Source: Nymphaea colorata | Taxonomy: Eukaryota; Streptophyta; Magnoliopsida; Nymphaeales; Nymphaeaceae | Assembly: GCF_008831285.2 (NCBI RefSeq) | Contig: NC_045139.1 | Span: forward strand, 36,158,970 to 36,222,969 | Length of the DNA: 64,000 nucleotides | Reading direction: 5' to 3' | Part shown: one piece after another, positions 24,701 through 47,099 of the stretch | Layout: every line of letters starts with the position of its first letter | Position numbering within the stretch: position 1 is the first letter of the stretch | The notes under the pieces: generated by a model | Databases searched by the model: none | Told to the model about the DNA's origin: nothing | What the model saw: only the letters and a program-made list of their open reading frames with translations | Translations under genes and position numbers: made by a program

Positions 24701-26958
24701 AAGCAGTTTCACATTTTTAGCTTATGTGGCAGCAGATAAATATAATATTCGAAATCTTGAATCTGTTAGAGCTGCAAAAGCTAATGGTTAATATGTTAAC
24801 ACAAATTCAGATAGTTGTACTAACAGAACAGAGGCCACCATATTTTTGAGTTACTAATCTCAGAAATTTACCAGATTTGCATTTTTTATGCTTGAATTGT
24901 GTGACAGCTTCTAAATATAAACGAAAAATCAAGAATTTATTTTTATATGCAGAAGCTGTGGTACTGACTGTTGAAAAAAATTCAGATACTTATCTAACAA
25001 TCACCACTATATATTAGAATGGACTCTGCTTGGAAGTTGACTTGGTTTGGTAGCCAGTGTACAACTGTAGTTGTGACGGAAATTTAACTCTAGAATATCT
25101 ATATATATGTCTAGCTGATGCAAGCACATATACTGGTTTAGTTCATCATTTGAATGGTTTGTGGCCGAGTGTCTCCCATCTGGAAAATAATCACTGATCA
25201 ACATATTTATGGCTAAGTGTGTACGGAATAAGACATGATTATATGAATATATTCCACATGTTCACATCTTAAATTTGTGTATGCATGTGCGGAGCCTCAT
25301 ATGGCAAGATATGTGCAGTGGTTTTACTGCAGAGAAAACAACTCTTAACTCCTCAGGGATTAAGTTATAATGATTGAGTGGATTTACTGCAGAAAAAGAA
25401 TTAAGTCCCCTCCCTAGTTTATTCCAGGTGATTCATAAGGAAACCTTTGCCCTCACCGACATTGACAGCATGACCATCTGACTACTTACATAATGTACAG
25501 TCTTCTGATAAAACTTGGTTAGGGCAACTGAGACATGGATCAACCTTCTGTATGCAAGTGGATATTTTTCAACCAATAAGTTATAGTTTTTCCAAAAGTT
25601 GTACAGTAGTCATCTTGATTCTTGAGCACTATGTGTAGGCATACATTGTTTATACATTTTGCTTACCCTACAAGTATGAAATCTTTAGTACTGATGTTGT
25701 ACCTGCTGAATGACTGTGATTCTGAAATGCTACCAAAAGTCAAATGTTGATTGTTTTGTTTAAATTCAATTTTGTCCATCTTATTTATGCAGATGGCTTC
25801 TTGGTTATCCAGTTGCTTATTTGTTCACTAAAGATCATGTTGCTGATGCAATATCAAACCTGTCTTCCAAGCCTCTTCACCTTTACATGATTTTGGTTTG
25901 CAGGTATGAAAGTGACCTATTCCTGCAGTTTAATCTCACTTACAACCATTTATCCTAATGTGTTGGGATTTTTACGTTGCAGAAATGTGGTATCCAAGAA
26001 GGACAATTTTCAAGAACTAATGAGGTATAATTGCTTATGTATGCTCCATTGCAAGTTAGATCTATTCGTTTGAAGTCTCGTTGTCTTGCTGTCTTTTGAC
26101 TGTTTGTAGCTGGCAATTGTTTTCAAAACGTTGCGTAACTGTATGTAGGCAAACAGAAAAATTATGTGTTGTTGATTTCCTGCTATAAGCAACCTAAGTA
26201 TCTTGTCATTTCTCCAAAGACCAAATTTTCTGAATGGAATTCATTTCTTTGAATTTCATTGATGAAGCAGCAGCTTGCCAAAAATAAATTTTAAGGGCAT
26301 GGAACCTGTTTATCTAAACCATCATAACCCTGAAGAACGCTAGCAGGCTTGTCATGGTCATTTAAACTGGAAAAAATTGAATGCAATGAGAGCCACTGAG
26401 AAATGAGAATTGCATGAGCAATAACGACAAATTATAGCAGTTCTGTTTTATAAAATATTATTCAATTTTGAAAATTCTCTCTCCTTTTCGAAAATTAGAC
26501 AATGATTTTTCATTATATCTTTTCTTAACTTTTCTCACTGCTTTTATGAGTATTTCTCTGCAAGCCCTAGGCTAGCAAGCATTTCATATTGTTTTGATTG
26601 TATTCCAAATCTCATGGTTTTCTTAGGATTTGTGTAACTGAAGATGGTTTGGACAAAGAGAGACAGAGAGGGAGAAAATGCATACTTTCAGGATGGACCC
26701 ATCTGTTAGGAAACATGCATGCCTCCAAACACATGAAAACACAAACTCGAGTATGATAATGGATTCTGACTCTCTTTTTTTTGTGATGATATGAATAGTT
26801 TTACGGTGCCTTGTGAATTGAGCATGCGGGGAGATGATGAGCAATGGGCTAAAGCATTTATGGTGGACATGTCGTCAAAACTTGAGAGATGTAAACAAGT
26901 TTGGAGGCATTTGAAGTTAGAAGTTCGTGAATGCTACCCTCAGTCTATTGTGTTATAG
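21743..26958 (+). CDS. UPF0739/C1orf74-like conserved protein (DUF4504), intact
   Basis: Seven exons join in phase: 21743-21845, 22759-22868, 23910-24059, 24163-24422, 25793-25903, 25983-26024, 26799-26958, encoding 311 residues with no interruption. Landmarks in order: RVIDASIAEIKWKLRPS, ALITGLRPAVMVDYGG, RVMIIEDMIYLIHIRGLAEH, ILFVDIDKDPPK, LLGYPVAYLFTKDH, LHLYMILVCRN, SFTVPCELS and a short basic tail. The order IED-YLIH, FVDI, LLGYPV-Y, S-VP matches my recollection of the C1orf74 family, whose biochemical role is unknown. The gene structure is secure from phase; the family name less so. Exons 2-6 and their introns are duplicated at 11833-15896. ATG 21743 was preferred over an upstream in-frame start because the conserved N-terminus begins there. 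Confidence 0.75.
22441..26639. repeat. segmental duplication, copy 2 (within the intact gene)
   Basis: Partner of 11833-15896. It begins inside intron 1 and ends inside intron 6 of the intact gene, which accounts for exons 1 and 7 being absent from the other copy. It carries about 50 bp around 26220-26290 that copy 1 lacks. Confidence 0.92.
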
Positions 26959-27742
26959 CAACAAAATTTCACGTTCATGCCTTGCGACTCTCCCAAACTC
27001 TTGTGTCACAGGTGAATTCTTTGCAGCAGGTAGGGCCTTTTGTTAGTTCCATATCATGCAGGAATGAAGGCATGGGGTTCGGCATCAACAAATGTTTAGT
27101 GCAATACATGGGTTTACCCGTTGCACGAACTGGATTCATCTTACTTTAGGGGTTGTATAAATCATAAACGGCCCCTGAGAGATGAACTAGATGCATTCTT
27201 TTTACCCAGATTAGTTTTTATTTTTGTAAGATTCTGAATGCTCAAATGAATGAAAATATGAACTATGCTGTCACTGTGATGATAAGCGGCGATGTTGACA
27301 TTGTTGCTAAACACATACACTATGCATTGCTCAAGGCAACAACGATGATTTGCATGGTAAGGAGATTCAAGGTCTTCTTGGGGTTGGAATTTCCAGCAGC
27401 ACACCGTGAGGATCTAGGGAAAGTTTAAGAAACAAGATATTATAGTATCTGAGCGGACAAAGGATTCACACGTAAATTTATGAATGCAAATCAGCCTGGA
27501 AACTCAAATATGAAATATGCAACCATGTCCTGGGTTCTGAAGTCTAATGGGAGGATTGTGCTATCAAGGAATACGCTCCTGAAAGAAACTCAATATGCAA
27601 ATGTCTGTAACTCCAATGGAAGACAGATATTGTGTCAGGGATCGCATGGCAGCAGTTCCTAAAACAGGTAGAACAGAGAGACAACGCCATCATCCTTTCT
27701 GTTTTTTTGATCACCGCTTCTAGCTTACTATAGTCTGTGCAG
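26959..27742. other. 3' flank of the C1orf74-like gene
   Basis: Likely holds the 3' UTR and spacer. Short open frames occur on both strands but none shows a domain or a convincing exon border. Confidence 0.4.
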
Positions 27743-28012
27743 TCAGCAAGATGAGGTTGTCACTTCATCAGCAGGGAAGATTATTGGAAACATCTCTCGT
27801 ATTCTTTCCTCAACAGTATTTCCAGGTGAGCAAGAGGCCAACGCCCCAACATTCCCCACACTCCATGCTTCCTTAAGATCAAAAGATTTATTTTCATATA
27901 TAACCTCAAGGACTGCTTTAGAAGCATCTAGTATGAATTGATCATTCAATAGATATAACCATTTTACCCTGCCCACAATGGCAAATGTTTCCCAATTTTT
28001 CGCCAACGTCAT
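27743..28012 (-). CDS. unidentified ORF, possible last exon of an unknown gene
   Basis: Open for about 89 codons on the minus strand, with ordinary plant coding composition and a mixed hydrophobic/acidic pattern (ASKAVLEVIYENKSFDLKEAW, EERIREMFPIIFPADEV), ending TSSC. I do not recognise the family. A second exon-like stretch lies 0.7 kb upstream at 28784-28946, so the two may belong to one gene or a gene remnant lying between the convergent C1orf74-like and RIO2 genes. Confidence 0.35.
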   Translation of the reverse strand: MTLAKNWETFAIVGRVKWLYLLNDQFILDASKAVLEVIYENKSFDLKEAWSVGNVGALASCSPGNTVEERIREMFPIIFPADEVTTSSC

Positions 28013-28783
28013 GGAAAAGCCAATTTGACCTCATAGAATTGTGACAGCATTTCAGACGTCCAGGTTACGCCAATACCAATTACAACTTTGTATTTCTACA
28101 TTCACAAACCTTTTCCTGTAACGTTGTTGTTGCTTGAATTTGAGTAAAATAAGCAGGTTCATAATATCATAATTACAGAAAACACGTTTTTTTCAAAAAC
28201 AAAAAAACACATAAAAACACAATAAATTAACTAGTCATTTAAAACTTTAAAAAACACGTTTTTTTGACAAAATTTTTTTTTCACATTTTTAACACATTTT
28301 TCAGTTTTTCAGTTTTTTTAATGTCAAAACTTCATCTTTTTGATGTTTTTTTGTGTTATTAGTTTTTCACTTATTTTATTTTTCTCTCATTTTTAGTTTT
28401 TTAAAACTTTTAAAAATTTACCATATTTTTTTCATTTTTTTCAAACTCGCCGTATTATACCCGAGAAAAACCTCACCGTTGGGACCCTATTTGTGACTAT
28501 GGGACTCCAGATCTTTAACTGCATATGATGCATAAATTTTCCAATGTTTGAAATCCTTCAATCAGCAATGACCTTGGAACAGTTTAAACAATTTTAAAGA
28601 CTTAATGCATACAGCAACTACAACTCTACAAGATAAACTCTATTTTTTTTTTTTTTCAAAGATTGCAATTCAATTGTCACCAGCAAAAAGGAAAAAAAAA
28701 TTACCAAGGTATTACATTTCCAAAATTTCAATTAATAAAATTTCAAACAACTTATAAATCAAAACGCCGGGAAAGAATGATAC
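28013..28783. other. AT-rich spacer with repeated ACACG plus poly-T words
   Basis: Between the two unidentified exon-like stretches. From 28180 to 28450 the sequence is almost only A/T homopolymers, with AAAACACGTTTTTTT occurring twice (near 28180 and 28250). It could be an intron or a decayed low-complexity insertion. Confidence 0.4.
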
Positions 28784-28946
28784 CTCAATCTCTTCATGCA
28801 CGTACAAATCCTCAAACTTAATTGGGACGTATATACAAGAGATAACATAATCAGTAAATAGAACAAAATATGTCGCCAGGACTTCATATGGAGGCCGCCT
28901 ATCACTTTCCTCTACCCCTACATGCGTTCTAGGGAATACCTTCAAT
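28784..28946 (-). CDS. unidentified exon-like stretch, partial
   Basis: Open on the minus strand from an AG at about 28947 to a GAG/GTATC donor at 28783. It reads KVFPRTHVGVEESDRRPPYE followed by a hydrophobic stretch (TYFVLFTDYVISCIYVPIKF) and LYVHEEIE. The composition and a good donor suggest a real or formerly real exon. I do not recognise the family. Confidence 0.3.
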
Positions 28947-29035
28947 CTCTCAGATGTTTTCCATCACATTGGTTGGCCTAAACCTGACTGCAAAACTGCT
29001 GAAACCTTTATCAACCAGAAATTGTTGGGCAGTGA

Positions 29036-39520
<10,485 letters not shown>

Positions 39521-39925
39521 TGCTCCCTTTTCTCCTTATCTGGCAAAGTAAGCCAGTCACCAGTGGCAGAGGAGGGCAACTGGCTCTGACGCCGTCTGAC
39601 GGGAAATCGTCTACTTGGCCGGAGGCGGAAATCGCCGGAGCCCCGTCGCCGCTTCCTCTTTCGGGTGGGGCTGAGTGGAGGGCGCGGAATCGAGAGAGAG
39701 AGGGAGAGTTTCGTGTTAGGGGTTAACACTAACAGCAATCGGCGATCGGGTAAAACTGTTCAAGGCAGGGAAGCGTCCTCGTCCTCCTTGTTTTATGAAA
39801 ATTTCAAGATGGCGCACGCCTTACTAGAGTTTTTGAGAAACCGGTGAACATTTACTAAAAACGTTTAAATTAAAGAATAAAATCAATTTTTTCAAAACTG
39901 TCCGTTAAACATACTTAATTAAACA
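39521..39925. promoter_or_regulatory. RIO2 5' flank
   Basis: Region directly upstream of the RIO2 start. It is GC-rich from 39550 to 39700, as expected for a 5' UTR and proximal promoter of a housekeeping gene, then AT-rich up to the retroelement boundary at 39926. No TATA box is assigned. The LTR element begins only about 400 bp from the RIO2 start codon. Confidence 0.4.
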
Positions 39926-41054
39926 TGCTTAATTCTGGCACCGTCGAGTACTGCCGAAGAGCCGACCAGCGGTGCAGCTGGGTGCAGCTGGGCACGACGA
40001 TTACCACCCAACAAGCCTATGTCCTTGTTGCCTTGTGAGGTTAGCTTCGGCGGGGATTGCTGAGAGCAGCAGGCCGCAGTACTACGCGCGGCCAAGGATC
40101 GGCACAAGCCCAAGAAACGACTTGCAGGGTCGGCCACTAGCACCTATGTGCGAAGAGCCAAGTGCACACAAGTGGGTGGGATCACACGGCACCTTGGCAA
40201 GGTTCTAGGTTTCACACATGTAGACCCTTTGAGCACCACTTGTATGGCTGCAGTGGGAGGAGTGGGCGGAGTAACTAAGGTCGAAAAAGGTAAGACATGG
40301 TCCAAATCCATAGAGAAAACGAGCGCAACCAAATCTACTCCAAGCGCCCTTTTTACTTATGTTTATTTACTCTTATGTATCGTCTCAACTTGAGACGTTC
40401 TTTGGTTCAGTTTTTCTTTGGTTCAGTTTGTTTTTATCTCGTCTTGGGTTAGAGTTAGAACCGAAACACTCTCATGTATATAAGTCATGTAATTAGGGTT
40501 TTTCTCTTATGCTTGAATGAAGATTTGATTTCATTTGAGTGTCGCTTTCTCTCTCCTCTTTTCCTCCCGAGCTTTGTCAATGGTGGTGGCCGGATCCTAG
40601 TCCGACCTCAACCGGTGTGGCCGGAGTTCTACCCACAGCCAGCGGCCTCCTTTATTTCTGATCTCTCTTCTTCTCCTAAAGTCACCCCTTCCATGGCCGA
40701 TTGGATGACGATTTGAAGATGACGGACGTTGCTGTCGGCGACCTCTCCATCTTCTCCAAGTCACGACGTTTCCCCAACCAGTAAGCTAGGTGATCCACGG
40801 TGCAACTTTCCTTAACCACAAAGGGAGGTTAGAGGCCGGTTTCATCTCACGGGCAGGCTGCAGTGCAGGAGCACGCCAGTAGATCTGGTGTTATACTTCT
40901 AAAGTAACAGCACGACAATCTACCGAACGAACATCCGCCTCCCCTGTGCCTACGATAGAAGGAGAAGCGGTGGCAAAACACAAAGCTGAGACCAATCCGC
41001 CCTGCTGAGTGTGATCTTGAGTAGCGATAGCGCCTTGGCAGCAAGGTTCTATCA
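39926..41054 (+). repeat. 5' LTR
   Basis: 1,129 bp. It contains a TATATAAG box at about 40477-40485, preceding a likely R-region start. Compared with the 3' LTR there are scattered substitutions and several small indels (for example near 39980 and 40130), so insertion was not very recent. Confidence 0.88.
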
Positions 41055-41057
41055 ATT

Positions 41058-41069
41058 TGGTATCAGAGC
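41058..41069 (+). other. primer-binding site
   Basis: TGGTATCAGAGC, complementary to the 3' end of initiator Met tRNA, three bases after the 5' LTR. This is the standard plant Copia-type priming site. Confidence 0.93.
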
Positions 41070-42467
41070 AAACGCTCGGCACCGGTGGAGATTCAAAAAT
41101 TTGCAGACAAAGAGAAAAACAGCACCGCAGGTTACAGACGGAGAAGACAGCAGAAACCCAGCGACTCAGAGCCCCGTCGCTATTTCTCTATGTAGATTCA
41201 TCGGTCGAGCCATAGATATCTGGAATCGTCTGAGTCTCAAGGATCTTCGAGAAATTTTTCAGAATTTTTGAGGCTACCGTTGGCGAGGAATCAATTTTTG
41301 AAGAGGCACGGTTTCTCAGGCACTGTTCTTTCCCATCTCCTGTGACCACTGAACATTCCAGCGTCGATTCAGTGCGAGATCTTCATCAATTCATGTGGAT
41401 GATCATTCCAAAAGATTCCTGACAGATTTCCGAGCAAATCGAGCCCAAGAACGCATGATTTGGCCTAGAAAATAGGTCATAATCGAATTTTGAAGTTCAC
41501 GGGGCGTTTTCCTGCGTTTTCCGGCTGACGAACAAGGATTCCGGCGAATTCGAAGATTCTGGCACCATGTTCTTCGGTCCCTGACGGAATCCCATGTAAC
41601 AGTGTCGGAAACGGCAGACGATCGCACGGACACGCGAGTCCCGTCGAGTCCAACGCAACCGCGTTCTCGACACTCGTTGTGTCCCGCTACATATCCCGCT
41701 TCACTGCTCCAACAAAACTCGATGAGTCTCGCTTCGCACTCGGACTCTTCTCAAAGGCGATGTGGGCGTGTCGGCGTATCCCGTCGTCCGTAACACGTGT
41801 CTGATCGAGACACCGCCTGAATCCAGCCTGAAGTCGTCTTCTCAATAGCTGAAAAACCTGAATCTGCATCAACTTCAAATCTCCGGCATTTTCAGCTCCG
41901 ACCTCCGTTCTGGATGAACAAACATGCGTTGAAATCGTATTCATCTTGGCTATCTGATCACAAATTTTCAGATTTTTTGATGAAGACAATCGGGCACAGT
42001 GCATTTTTGATTGAAGACTGTTTTGAAGGGCGTCCTACGACTGTGCTGAAGTTGATTTTCAACAGAATCAGGCGGTCGGATCCTCGGCGCTGTTAACTCC
42101 GGCCACGAATTTGGTCGAGTAGATATCTGTTAGAATCGTTAGAATCGTTTACATCTCTTCTGTCTACCCACCAAATTTCAGTTTTTTTGGAGCTAACATC
42201 AGGGCACAGTGAATTTTTGAGTGCTGACTACTCTGAGCCGATTCCTGAAACTGAGTACAAGATGCGGTCGAACAGAAAAGGCGTGACTTTGGGGCTCAAT
42301 GAATTTTGATAGAAGACAACGCTGATAGCCATCTTGGAGGCGTTGGATTCCTACAAATGTCTTCTATTTTTTTTTAAGTTTCGTGAATTTTGGACCACCC
42401 TGTGAGAAGATATCGATTTTTGAAGAAGCAAAGGTTCTTGAAACGGCTAACAAAGAATAAGAGTGCA

Positions 42468-42902
42468 ATGGACTTAGTTCTTGGCGTCTACACGAGGGAC
42501 AAGCACCTACAAGATATAGTGTTGATTCCTGGTTCGAAGATCAATCAAGGACCGAGAGTAGACGTATGGACTGCAGGAAGATTTACGGATTGCGACTTGG
42601 TATTCCAACACCCAAGCATCCACGGGTTCCACTTTGTGCTCGAGATCGACAAAGGGAGCTGACGAGTTTGGATGACCAATGTGACACTGACTGGTAAACT
42701 AAGTGTGGCAGGGTATAGCATAAGACCTCAGCAAACAGTGAGGATCTATCCGGGTGAGGTTCTCCAAGTTGGAAACTCAAGCCGGAGCTTAGTGCTAGAG
42801 GAGACTCCCTCATTGAAGATGGGGATCATGACCACGAGCAAAAAGGAGGCCATGACAGCAAGCACCAAGAGCCGTATGTGGAAAGACCGGAGGCACAAGT
42901 AA
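42468..42902 (+). pseudogene. captured FHA-domain fragment inside the retrotransposon
   Basis: One frame reads an FHA-like domain without introns: LQDIVLIPGSK, then WTAGRFTDCDLVFQHPSI, FHFVLEIDKG, a TGA at 42660-42662, then RVWMTNVTLTGKLSVAGYSI, VRIYPGEVLQVGNSSRSLVL. Order and spacing follow plant FHA proteins of the PARALLEL SPINDLE1 type (GRHPDC, HPSISRFH, VHGTWVSG, GDTLRIGGSSR). FHA domains bind phosphothreonine. Here the conserved S-R-x-H is H-G-F-H and the N-G turn is T-G, so binding residues are degraded as well as the frame. The upstream part of the frame (from 42390) has no recognisable domain. The lack of introns fits capture from a spliced transcript. Confidence 0.65.
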
Positions 42903-43308
42903 TGCAACAGCTTGGTGAGAAAATTATTGAGGCCATCGATGGGCTGCAAGCAAAAGGGAAGCAAGCTGAAGTCGCCATGGGTTCCAGAATGACACCACAG
43001 CCATGAGAGGGCCATTGTTACCACGGTCCTTCACTCCTCAATGTATGGTCGAGCCTAAGGAGGGTGGTAGTGGTACTTCAGAGAGTTTGTTAAACAATAT
43101 ACAAAGGGCAGCAACGCGGGAGATAGTCATGAGTTCAATAAGTGACCAAAGAAAGCAGGTTCAAGCGATTTCGAGTTGTACAAGGAAGGAACTTGTTCCA
43201 ACACCTTGAAAAGGAAGGCCAAATTATAGCAGCGTGGGAACACAGAAGGGGCATGGCCAGACCATCCAAGGAGATAACCTCCTACAAGCTTGGGGTCAAG
43301 CTCGATCT

Positions 43309-43329
43309 AAGGAGAATGGATATGATAAG
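43309..43329 (+). other. polypurine tract
   Basis: Purine-rich AAGGAGAATGGATATGATAAG directly before the 3' LTR, in the expected place for plus-strand priming. Confidence 0.6.
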
Positions 43330-44439
43330 TGCCTAATTCTGACACCGTCGAGTACTGCCGAGAGCACTGAAGCAGAGCCGACCAGCGGCATGAGTTGCAG
43401 CTGGGCACGACGATTACCACCCGATGGGCCTATGTCCTCGTTGCCTTGCGAGGTTAGCCTCGGCGGGGATTGCCAAGAACAGCAGGCCGCAGCACTACGC
43501 GCGGCCAAGGATGGGCGCAAGCCGAAGAAACGACCTGCAAGCACCTATGTGCGAAGAGCCAAGTGCACGCGAGTGGGTGGGATCACACGGCACCTTGGCA
43601 TGGTTTTGGGTTTTACACATGTAGACCCTTTGAGCACCACTCGTATGGCTGCAGTGGGAGGAGTGGGCAGAGCAACTAAGGTCGAAAAAGGTAAGACATG
43701 GTCCAAATCCATAGAGAAAACGAGCGCAACCAAATCTACTCCAAGCGCCCTTTTTACTTATGTTTATTTACTCTTATGTATCGTCTCAGCTTGAGACGTT
43801 CTTTGGTTCAGTTTGTTTTTATCTCGTCTTGGGTTAGAGTTAGAACCGAGACGCTCTTATGTATATAAGTCATGTAATTAGGGTTTTTCTCTTACTCTTG
43901 AATGAAGATTTGATTCCATTTAGGCGTCGCTTTCTCTCTCCTCTTTTCCTCCCGAGCTTTGTCAATGGTGGTGGCCGGATTCTAGTCCGACCTCAACTGG
44001 CGTGGTCGGAGTTCTACCTACAGCCAGCGGCCTCCTCTATTTTTTATCTCTCTTCTTCTCCTAAAGTCACCCCTTCCATGGCCGATTGGATGATGATTTG
44101 AAGATGACGGACGTTGCTGCCGGCGACCTCTCCATCTTCTGCAAGTCACGACGTTTCCCCGACCAGTAAGCTAGGTGATCCAGGGTGCAACTTTCCTTAA
44201 CCACAAAGGGAGGTTAGAGGCCGGTTTCATCTCACGAGCAGGCTGCAGTGCAGGAGCACGCCAGTAGATCTGGTGTTATACTTCTAAAGTAGCAGCACGA
44301 CCATCTACCGAACAAACATCCGCCTCCCCTGTTCTTGCGATAGAAGGAGAAGCAGTGGCAAATCACAAAGCTGAGACCAATCTGCCCTGCTGAGCGTGAT
44401 CTTGGGTAGCGATAACGCCTTAGTAGCGAGGTTCTATCA
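43330..44439 (+). repeat. 3' LTR
   Basis: 1,110 bp, aligned with 39926-41054 over its whole length. It has the same TATATAAG box (about 43862-43870) and an about 17-bp deletion relative to the 5' LTR near 43540. Confidence 0.88.
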
Positions 44440-47099
44440 GAATCTACCTCAAAGTTTAAAATATATTTATAAAACAATAGAACAAAATGTCCATAAATCT
44501 ACCCATATTTTATTAGTGCATATTCATAAAACACTGACAAATTGTTTCATTTACACACAACTGCAAAAACAAAAAAGAGGAGAACCTAGAATATTTTGTT
44601 AGCATGTAACCAAAATATGTTCAAACAATTGGAAGTTAACCCTAGATTTGAGACTTTGCTCCAGTTTAGTAGTTCATTGAGGGGAATCCCCCCAACTCTC
44701 TCATTCTCAGTCTCCCCAAACTCTAGAGTTCACGTGCTTGCCATGGTTTGCCGTCTAACGAAACAACGCTCATGAGAATTAAACTAACAATTAGGTTTCC
44801 ACTGCTCCACCAACTCTACCAGTTATGTTATGTTCCTTGGAGCATCATAATAGTTGGTTGTTTATGGTGGTACATCTTAAGAAGACATTTGCATTCTTTT
44901 GAACATATTGTTTCATAAAAGGGCTGGACACATTTATAAATCACTGCATTCTAAAGAACATAATGTTCATTTTACCAAACAACGGACTCATATTGTGAAC
45001 CCTCCCTCTCTAGCATATGTGGACGACGACTAAGAGTCGCATTGATATGAAGGGAAAACATAAGCCTCGACTAGGGTAGGTAGATGCATTTATAATCCTT
45101 TGCATCAGGTGATTTTGAAAGAAGTATTACTGGTGATTTGTGATATGGCCACCTTAATTTATCCTTGCTCAACTTTATAAGTACAAACATATTTAAATAG
45201 ACTAAATTGTAATGGTGTTCGTTTTCATTTGGTTTATTTATGTATCGTTTAACTAGCATTTGGTAGTATGTTTTGTTTATGTAAATTGGTCCATTTGTAT
45301 TAGTGTTTATCTTGGATCTTGGCGTTTGACGCTCCTGGAGAAAGTCCACGGCAGACTTTTTTTTCCTTAAGACCTTGTTTGAATTGGTGAAAAGTTTTAC
45401 TACTAAACAAACAAGGAACTAAAGTGACGAATATGTTTTCTTTTTTTTTTCTTTTGCCAGTTGGAAAGTTGTTGGAACTGCTCTCCTTCTCTTCTACTAA
45501 GTCATCCGCACTTTGGTTCCATGCATAAACAAATACAGAACTAAAGCACCTAAAACTAAAGATCCAAAGCATCAAACACGATAGAGCACATGGAAGGTCG
45601 TCCTAGTACTAAATACCCATCCCGTCATGTTTGGGTATTTAGTTTCACGTATTCAAACGCCTCCTAAATTTTCGGATTTTTTTTTCAGGCGAAACAAACC
45701 CGTCTAACTTTTCCCCCAATCCGGAGTGGATTTGGGAAAAATTTTCGGTCAAAAAAAGTATCGGATCGATCCAACTTTTTTCCACCAAAATTTTTGTCTG
45801 AGGCTTTGCCCGCCCGACTTTTCCTCTTCGGCGTCCTGCTTGGCTGCTTCCTTCCTGCTTCCCCCGCCTTGCGTCCTTGCTTCGGCATGCCTTGCATCCT
45901 TCCCTTTGGTTCGGATTCCTGCTTCGTCAGGTAAGACTTGCCTTTCTATGTCTCTTTCTCGTCGGCCGGTGATGGTCAGGTTGACAGGCAAGCAGCCCTT
46001 TCCTCAACTCCCCATATTCAAATCGTTATTCTTCCGCTTCATCTTCTCCATCCACCGCTCAGAGCCCAACAATTCTTCCAGTTCCCAGGACGAAGCAAAA
46101 CTCATCACAGAATGCCATTCACCTCTCATCGAGACCACCAAAGAATAGTTGGTTGCTCAGATGAAGACTAGAAACTGAGGAATGGAACTATATCATCAGG
46201 AATTAATTGTTCGCTTGTGTTGATTAAAGAAGGATGCTATCACTGCCCAGTGCGTACCAACATGCATGGCATGGCGCAGACTTGAGCCTAACTTGGGTGC
46301 ATTGTTGTCGGTGCTTCATGCTTGGGATGCCATGATCGATCCGAAACAGCCCATGCTCCATGCGCAAATGAGCTTCTAGCGGCCTCTTTTCCGCTACCAA
46401 TGGGAGAAGAGGCCACCTAATTGTCGCGGTTCGAACTGTTTGACAAAATGTCTCAAAGAAAAGTGAAAAACTGTTGCTTCTAGCAATCACCTCAAAGTGG
46501 GTTGCCGACAGATGAAAAATTTTAATCCGCGGCAGTTGGTTGAGAGAAGGTCTAAAAGCGATTCTGTTGCTTGGACGACATTGGTACGTGATGCTGCGAT
46601 CAACCTTCTGTCATTTTTCCTGTTGGTTTTTAGCACGTTATGTAAACTGCAAAATCTGGTGTTCATGGCAGGAAGTTTTATAATGAAGTTTCCTTCCTAT
46701 GTAAACTGCAAAATCTGGTTTAATGAAAAAATGAACATATCAAGTTAGTCTATTTATGTTAGCATATGGATTTAATGTTACGTCTTCATTTGCATGTAAC
46801 ATGGTTTGTTTTGGCACTGCTTATCAGGTAAAATATCTTATTCCTTTCCTGATACTGCGTCTGCAACTTGAACCAGTGAAAACAGAGGGGCATGGCGACT
46901 TTTTCCTAGCATAATTTGAACGTTCTCTCCTTCTTCAGCTCGCTACAAATGGGCCTTGGATCAACTAATGGATAAGTACAATTTCTCACATGTAATTAGA
47001 TTAGAAGGTAAATGTAACATGTTTCAGTGTAATTTTGATTCATTGTGTTATCCAGGTAAAGCAGGGGAGGAGTCAGAAATATCTGGTTAAGGGCCACTA
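44440..47099. other. spacer between the retrotransposon and the PIP duplication
   Basis: Mixed AT-rich sequence with a somewhat GC-richer stretch at 45680-46150, where overlapping ORFs exist on both strands. None shows a domain or reliable exon border. AACTGCAAAATCTGGTxT occurs twice within 46645-46720. I see no gene that I can support. Confidence 0.4.

Larger units (their letters stand above)
39926..44439 (+). mobile_element. non-autonomous LTR retrotransposon carrying an FHA fragment
   Basis: Two direct repeats begin TGCTTAATTCTGGCACC / TGCCTAATTCTGACACC and both end TTCTATCA, fitting TG...CA termini. A tRNA-Met-type primer-binding site follows the first and a purine-rich tract precedes the second. 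The internal part is only about 2.3 kb and shows no gag, protease, integrase or reverse transcriptase. In size and layout it resembles Copia-type derivatives of the LARD/TRIM kind. No 5-bp target duplication is visible (AAACA on the left, GAATC on the right), so it may have formed by recombination or the flanks may have mutated. Confidence 0.85.

Noticed and set aside
39920-44445. 5-bp target site duplication of the LTR element
   Set aside because: Flanking bases AAACA and GAATC do not match, so no target duplication is claimed.
45685-46171. Overlapping ORFs of up to 140 codons
   Set aside because: Open on both strands, no domain, no convincing splice sites; likely chance in a GC-richer patch.
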